Both the position numbers and the translations under genes were made by a program. Positions 17,201 to 20,031 of a stretch of 20,031 nucleotides of DNA are shown piece after piece. The first letter of the stretch is position 1. Each line of letters opens with the position of its first letter. A model generated the notes under the pieces. It saw only the letters and a list, made by a program, of their open reading frames with translations, was not told the DNA's origin and searched no databases. Origin of the DNA: JARRQB01 sp965368585. Its GTDB lineage: Bacteria > Pseudomonadota > Gammaproteobacteria > Chromatiales > Chromatiaceae. The stretch lies in assembly GCA_965368585.1 (NCBI GenBank), contig CBDUNM010000095.1, positions 1 through 20,031 on the forward strand, read 5' to 3'.

Positions 17201-17731
17201 GATATGTACGCCAAAGTAGCCTTCCGCGGCCAGCGGGTCGACGTGCTGCAGGATCCGGTCGCGGGCGTCTTCAACGGCCGCCCGGTCGCCAATACCGCGA
17301 TGAGCGGCTTTTACAATATCGCCGGCAACATGTTGACCCAAAGCGGCGCCGTGGACGTCGTGGGTGCCAATGGTCGCCCCGATCGTTATGCCGCTCTCCT
17401 TGTCAAGGATTTCTATCGCGGGGCGATTTCTTTGACATTGCCGGACGGCTCTTTGGACCCGGAATTCTTTCTGATCTACGACTGGGGTCTCGAGGCCCTG
17501 AAGAAGCTGGGCTATCCGGTCAATAAGTATTGGCAGCGCTCCAAGGTACGTCGCTCCGATGGGGCTTCCGGCAAGATCGTGTTTGTTCAGGATCGACTGG
17601 TGGGCGCGACGCCTTGTCGTATCCAGATCGAGCTCGACGGCGACAACTACGAGGATTACGTGTTGATGAGCGGCAGCCTGACCGTCTCGACCAAGAAGCC
17701 GTCCGATCTGGCGCCTGAGTTCGCTTTCTAA
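14246..17731 (+). CDS. Secreted CLCA-type metallohydrolase/VWA protein with shared C-terminal domain
   Basis: 1161 residues. Signal peptide about 1-33 (cut near VQAG). Residues about 70-300 resemble the CLCA N-terminal domain: HEWGHYAHGLYDQY (194-207) matches the zinc motif HEWAHxxxGxxDEY, with His194, His198 and Asp205 as predicted ligands and Glu195 catalytic. A VWA domain follows (about 334-510) with a complete MIDAS: DRSGS (343-347), Thr415 and Asp444 (LSDGLDND). Then come a beta-rich region (about 515-640), an Ig-like domain with LLDDGNGADRVANDGTYSA (about 650-730), and a PPC-like domain (about 785-885, GRIDATGDTDCFYLVP). Residues 896-1161 are identical to the protease C-terminus. Eukaryotic CLCA proteins are secreted, self-cleaving proteins with this same metallohydrolase-VWA order. 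The ATG at 14246 follows AGGGG by 10 bases; the ATG at 14241 gives only two codons. Confidence 0.88.
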   Translation: MKKQVSSRLHRLIRIASAATTGTALLVSAGVQAGDHWLSRVTVDRPNQLETLISTNRTAPEGLATIAAASSRVVFDITISLDTDPQGDDDWTVNDGANDADQRAYEERIKEFANAVYQSTNGAHKIGKVTIFRNGDFANLADVKWNENCAADAGPRAYTSGFGVAGKRIWMCTNWSGASTLMPTAKGGGYTLAHEWGHYAHGLYDQYAQEQCDPADIAANTCREGTPRSTDTAAVPAIMNNQWNAARGDADYLEFSTQNIHPYRSDSTGTNAQKRVFGESAWETLTRDSASDPKFSWLPPRTQYSALTAPTNPNWIVNDDESTAQSELDIRWVGHQVMDLLMDRSGSMSGIPLTNAKTGANLLVDQIQAGTALGVSSFATDVTRNFAIADIPDPDTGVKASAQAAVNELTAAGATSMYDGLLFSLGGVQAFDANRPGLVYVLSDGLDNDSTATESSVISAYQAAGIPIIAFAYGGFAPTGTLLRMANATGGAFFRSPTTLADIQAVLLAAEARFSSNVLLSSAEFSAAASAATTLPIPMDSTLAAARVNLSYTGSQTDFDIRLLLPDGIDSGVSFVCEGAASCTAMLDEEFFTAFGFGDYQIELTNNTGTDTEVTLLVSATPAGAETYDIAVGFSSTTVNYPDNMALFATITKGPAIAGLDVVAKLAGPTGSAFGLTLLDDGNGADRVANDGTYSASIPYTADGIYSAVVTASNAAGNGQTTFEGISVSLREDGTAVTPTPTTVAENFVRVGTASASVAGVMVDDHADDPASGACTVTADNNADTAGRIDATGDTDCFYLVPSSLSDPIIIRVTSLTAGMDPLLTIYDSTGTLQIAQVDIDTSESQSSGATVTVPAADLDPTGLVFVVQHADPAATVGGYVVSAGAPLTSDAAKPAPPGPPAAYGDGPTSPVLATTDLSDPERAAFTLLEAVITVTKAKVHASSCSATAGNYPMTLFTNGLLKSDSAENNTVTVTSFGGNYSLQADMYAKVAFRGQRVDVLQDPVAGVFNGRPVANTAMSGFYNIAGNMLTQSGAVDVVGANGRPDRYAALLVKDFYRGAISLTLPDGSLDPEFFLIYDWGLEALKKLGYPVNKYWQRSKVRRSDGASGKIVFVQDRLVGATPCRIQIELDGDNYEDYVLMSGSLTVSTKKPSDLAPEFAF

Positions 17732-17819
17732 GCAACCTTTGGCTTTGCCAGCATAACGAGGAACCGCCCGGTGCGAACCGGGCGGTTCCTTCAAAGAAGA
17801 CTAAAGCCCAACATCGATT
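16929..17819 (+). repeat. 891-bp direct repeat, copy 2
   Basis: Identical to 11009-11899, same orientation, offset exactly 5920 bases. The junction lies in the second base of a codon in both genes (Ala there, Pro895 here), so both proteins enter the repeat in phase with a linker reading APPGPPAAYGDGPTSPVL. This Pro/Gly-rich linker marks the boundary of the shared domain. Confidence 0.95.
17760..17789 (+). terminator. Terminator of the CLCA-type gene (repeat copy 2)
   Basis: The same 13-bp stem and GCGA tetraloop as at 11840-11869, 28 bases after the stop at 17731. The duplication thus carried a complete 3' end with its own transcription stop. Confidence 0.8.
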
Positions 17820-18355
17820 GAACGCCGTGCGCGATGCTTCGAACCGGCATTGTCAACTTAACGGAAAACCGAAAAATTTTTCTTGAAAAGTGGCGTGCGA
17901 CGATGCGCTTGCCCTGGTGATGGATGCGAAGTGGCGAGTAAGCGCGAACAGTCTGGTTAAGATTTCCAGCCAAGTGGGGAATTCGACACCAGCGGTTTGT
18001 AACGTTGACAACGCCGCAATCCGGCATCGAGGTAGTTACACAACGGTGCCGGTCCATCGGCACGAACATCTTCAGTTTCAGGAGCGCCACCAGCGCTCAA
18101 ACGAACTGGGCGGGACGAGGTCGCCGGACAGGGCACCAGACTGCCCGAGCATCGTACCGCCCTGCGTGTCTTGATTTTTCGTGGGCAGGAAATTGCCGAA
18201 ACTCCTGCATTGTACCGTGCCGGCAGCCAATCTTCCTTGCTGCTGAGGTTTACGCATTTATTAGCATTCCTATAGCAATCATTTGCGAAACGTCGGTCGC
18301 GGTGCGTCTTACGCTTTCTTCACCTGATAACCAGTTGACAACGAGGTGAGACCCC
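17820..18355. other. Stretch without a supported gene
   Basis: Immediately after repeat copy 2 the sequence holds only short overlapping frames on both strands, none with a family signature. A small hairpin GAGCGC-CACCA-GCGCTC lies at about 18081-18097. It may contain the promoter of the small ORF at 18356 (TTGACA at 18334-18339 is too close to the start to serve as a -35 for it). Confidence 0.4.
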
Positions 18356-18535
18356 ATGAACTTTTCGACAAGGCCGACAACCAAATTCAATTCGATCGAT
18401 GTGCCCTCTGCGGTGATTCGTGCACGCGCACTGCGCGCGGCCGTCTTGACAGCCCGTTTTCGCCGCTTCCAGGCTCGGTTTACCGCGGCGAAACACGTTG
18501 CACTCGCGCCACTCGAAACCGAAGCCCAGATGTAG
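18356..18535 (+). CDS. Small basic protein (unknown) with strong ribosome binding site
   Basis: A 59-codon ORF from ATG (18356) to TAG. GAGGTGAG ends five bases before the ATG, the best Shine-Dalgarno in the window. The product is basic and helical: MNFSTRPTTKFNSIDVPSAV, then IRARALRAAVLTARFRRFQA, then RFTAAKHVALAPLETEAQM. It has no membrane helix or Cys. I do not recognise it. It may be a small nucleic-acid-binding or stress peptide, but that is a guess. The minus strand is open here too, without a start signal. Confidence 0.45.
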   Translation: MNFSTRPTTKFNSIDVPSAVIRARALRAAVLTARFRRFQARFTAAKHVALAPLETEAQM

Positions 18536-18738
18536 CGCAGGGCCTGATCCCGGGCGCTGCATGCGCACTGCAAGCCCGACGGCAGTCTCCCGGATGTTGC
18601 GGCGGCGGCAATTCCTGTCGACCGTAACATTCATTCGCAACCGCTTTTGAAAATGCATGTGCGTAGAGCAACTTGCTGGCAGGTGGATTGCATCCGGCGC
18701 AACACTCCGAAACGCTTCGCCGAACTCGCTATCGCCGG
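18536..18738. other. Short stretch without a supported gene
   Basis: No coding signal. A small inverted repeat CCGGC-TATCT-GCCGG (about 18734-18748) overlaps the end of the LysR remnant on the other strand and might have been part of its terminator. Confidence 0.35.
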
Positions 18739-19185
18739 CTATCTGCCGGACTGTTCCGCGAGGAAATCGGCAACGGATCTGAGCTTGTGCAGGCGATGAC
18801 GCCGTATCGGAAACACCACGTACATGATCAGGACCGGCAGCCGGTGATCCGGCAACACTTCCATCAGATCCCCGCCCACCAGTTCGTCTTCGACGAAGAA
18901 GCGCAAAAAGGTGAATCTCCAAGCCGTCGAACAGGTTCGCTTTCCGCGCCGCGCCGTCATCGCAACGGAACCAACCCCATACGGTTGTCGATTTGCCGTC
19001 CGGACCAAGAAATCGCCACTCCTCGATCGGACTATCCACGCTGTAGGTCAGACACTGATGATCCGCAGATTCGCCGGCCTCTACGGCGTTCCATGCATAC
19101 ACAAATGTTCGGGCATCACACAAAGGACAAGTTCACGGGGCGACAAGCACCGCATGATCAGGCTTGAATCGGCTGGGAAGTGACG
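18739..19185 (-). pseudogene. LysR-type regulator, effector-domain remnant with several frameshifts
   Basis: Three minus-strand pieces rebuild the C-terminal part of a LysR-type co-inducer domain. From about 19180: ADSSLIMRCLSPRELVLC and MPEHLCMHGTP (expected DSSLIARRLSP, LVLCAxPEYL, HGTP), broken by a stop. From about 19066: ADHQCLTYSVDSPIEEWRFL, then FRCDDGAARKANLFDGLEIH. After a shift near 18905-18913: FFVEDELVGGDLMEVLPDHR, then a final FLAEQSGR and stop. The last segment is the usual LVEDELxxGxLVxVLPDH ending. The DNA-binding N-terminus is absent. With at least two frameshifts, one stop and a missing HTH it cannot regulate anything. Its family neighbour or target gene is not identifiable. 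Confidence 0.72.
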
Positions 19186-19503
19186 CCGCTTCGGACCACG
19201 ACCAGTGAAAAAATGCAGCAAGCGGACATTCCGCCTTTCGCTTCAAAGAACTCTTCGGATGGCGTTCTTCGATGTCCCCTTAGCGAAATCTTAGCAACCT
19301 CGTAGCGATCATTTAGCGGTAGCAGGTCGCTCGGCCCCGTAGTCTCTACCATCACAGCAAACGACCCCGCCGAGGGCTTCCGGATGAAATCGCGTGCACT
19401 TGTAACTTTCCGGCGACTACCATCAATGAGGTCTTGGCGGCTGCGCCCGGTGCGAATGCTCCAAGACCCTCGCCACGTGTCAAGCAGCGAAGCGAAGGGC
19501 GCC
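19186..19503. other. Upstream region of the SO2930-like gene, no supported gene
   Basis: A long minus-strand frame (19158-19841) runs antisense through the next gene and is a shadow. The repeated TTAGCG/TAGCGATC/TAGCGG words at about 19280-19322 are noticeable but have no assigned meaning. The promoter of the 19504 gene is probably in this stretch. Confidence 0.4.
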
Positions 19504-20031
19504 ATGCGGTCCGCCGGGCCGGCGGCTCTGCTGCTTGGGTTGCAGTTGGTGCTCCAAGCATCCAATGCGGCTACACGAATCGCCGAAGATACCGGGCAGC
19601 CGCCGCATCTGCTGAGCGAGACCGGTCTGTTCGTTGCCGGCTCGCCCGGCATGATCACCCCCGGCCTGCTTTCGTTCTCACCCCAGTACCCGTTGTGGTC
19701 CGATGGCACGACCAAGCGACGCTGGATCTCGCTACCTCCGAACAGCGCCATCGACGCGAGCCTGCCGGACGCTTGGGACTTCCCGGCCGGCACGCGGCTG
19801 TGGAAGGAGTTCTCACTCGGGCGCCGTATTGAGACCCGCATGATCGAGCGACTCGGGGACGGTTCGTGGCGTTTCCTGACCTACGTCTGGAAAGTTGACG
19901 GCAGCGATGCCGAGCTAGCGCCGCCGGAGGGCATCCCGTCGCTCGCGGTGGCCGGGGCGCCGAACGGTCGCTACGCTGTAACCGTTGCACCAAGACCGCT
20001 ATTTGCCCTTTTTGTTTTTCGGGGGAATTTT
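19504..20031 (+). CDS. SO2930/TIGR03806-like secreted protein, N-terminal part (partial)
   Basis: The frame is open to the window end (176 codons). From the ATG at 19504 there is a clear signal peptide (AGPAALLLGLQLVLQ, cut near SNAA) with AAGGG four bases before the ATG; an upstream in-frame ATG at 19456 would only lengthen the basic end. The mature part reads PHLLSETGLFVAGSPGMITP, then SPQYPLWSDGTTKRRWISLP, WDFPAGTRLWKEFSLGRRIE and GSWRFLTYVWKVDGSDAELA. From memory this is the start of the SO2930 (TIGR03806) family, secreted or outer-surface proteins often fused to c-type cytochrome domains. In relatives the APNGRYA segment is followed by a PSxxDCRxCH heme-like motif; here the sequence after GRYAV (about 19978 on) does not match. 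Confidence 0.7.
   Translation, partial: MRSAGPAALLLGLQLVLQASNAATRIAEDTGQPPHLLSETGLFVAGSPGMITPGLLSFSPQYPLWSDGTTKRRWISLPPNSAIDASLPDAWDFPAGTRLWKEFSLGRRIETRMIERLGDGSWRFLTYVWKVDGSDAELAPPEGIPSLAVAGAPNGRYAVTVAPRPLFALFVFRGNF

Noticed and set aside
19158..19841. 227-codon minus-strand frame
   Set aside because: It runs antisense through the SO2930-like gene, whose conserved motifs lie on the plus strand.
1..20031. CRISPR arrays, tRNA or rRNA genes, integron attC sites, replication origin
   Set aside because: No regularly spaced short repeats, no T-arm/anticodon pattern, no attC-like core sites and no DnaA-box cluster were found by reading.

Overview
The window reads as chromosomal DNA of a free-living, probably aquatic or sediment gammaproteobacterium. 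This is inferred from gene content only: a proteobacterial-type Pta C-terminus, an RlpA-type DPBB protein, a 7TMR-DISM/PAS/GGDEF/EAL signalling protein, large secreted multidomain proteins, and the start of an SO2930/TIGR03806-type secreted protein. No rRNA, tRNA or CRISPR array was seen, so the taxonomy stays loose.

Layout. 1-186: 3' end of pta (+). 187-1269: gene debris, including an IS91-type transposase C-terminus (-). 1270-4278: membrane-bound c-di-GMP synthase/phosphodiesterase (+). A 12-bp-stem hairpin separates it from a convergent secreted GH16-CARDB protein (4449-5645, -), which has small membrane-type ORFs directly upstream. 6137-6442: small acidic cytosolic protein (-). 6568-6940: truncated IS1-like transposase (+) abutting rlpA-like 6978-7421 (-). 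7854-8015: decayed cold-shock gene (-). 8230-8625: three-TM protein (-).

9166-17819 is the most interesting part. Two secreted proteins with unrelated N-terminal regions share the same C-terminus. One is a subtilisin/sedolisin-like protease (9166-11811) with Glu where subtilisins have the catalytic His. The other is a CLCA-type protein (14246-17731) with an HEWGH metallohydrolase motif, a VWA domain with complete MIDAS, an Ig-like and a PPC-like domain. From 11009-11899 and 16929-17819 the DNA is, by my reading, identical for 891 bp. This covers a 266-residue C-terminal domain I do not recognise, the stop codon and a GNRA-loop terminator. Between the copies lie IS1634-family debris, a possible formylglycine-generating-enzyme remnant and a secreted 252-aa unknown (13452-14210) that probably forms an operon with the CLCA gene.

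17820-20031: mostly decayed sequence, with a small ORF behind a very good ribosome binding site (18356-18535), a multiply frameshifted LysR remnant (-), and the 5' part of an SO2930/TIGR03806-like secreted protein (19504 to the window end) whose last ~50 bases no longer look like the family.

Functionally the intact genes lean to the cell envelope and outside: cell-wall enzyme, glycan hydrolase, protease-like and adhesive/proteolytic proteins, and c-di-GMP control. Direct co-regulation is not shown by the sequence. At least six degraded genes or IS fragments mark this as a plastic accessory region.
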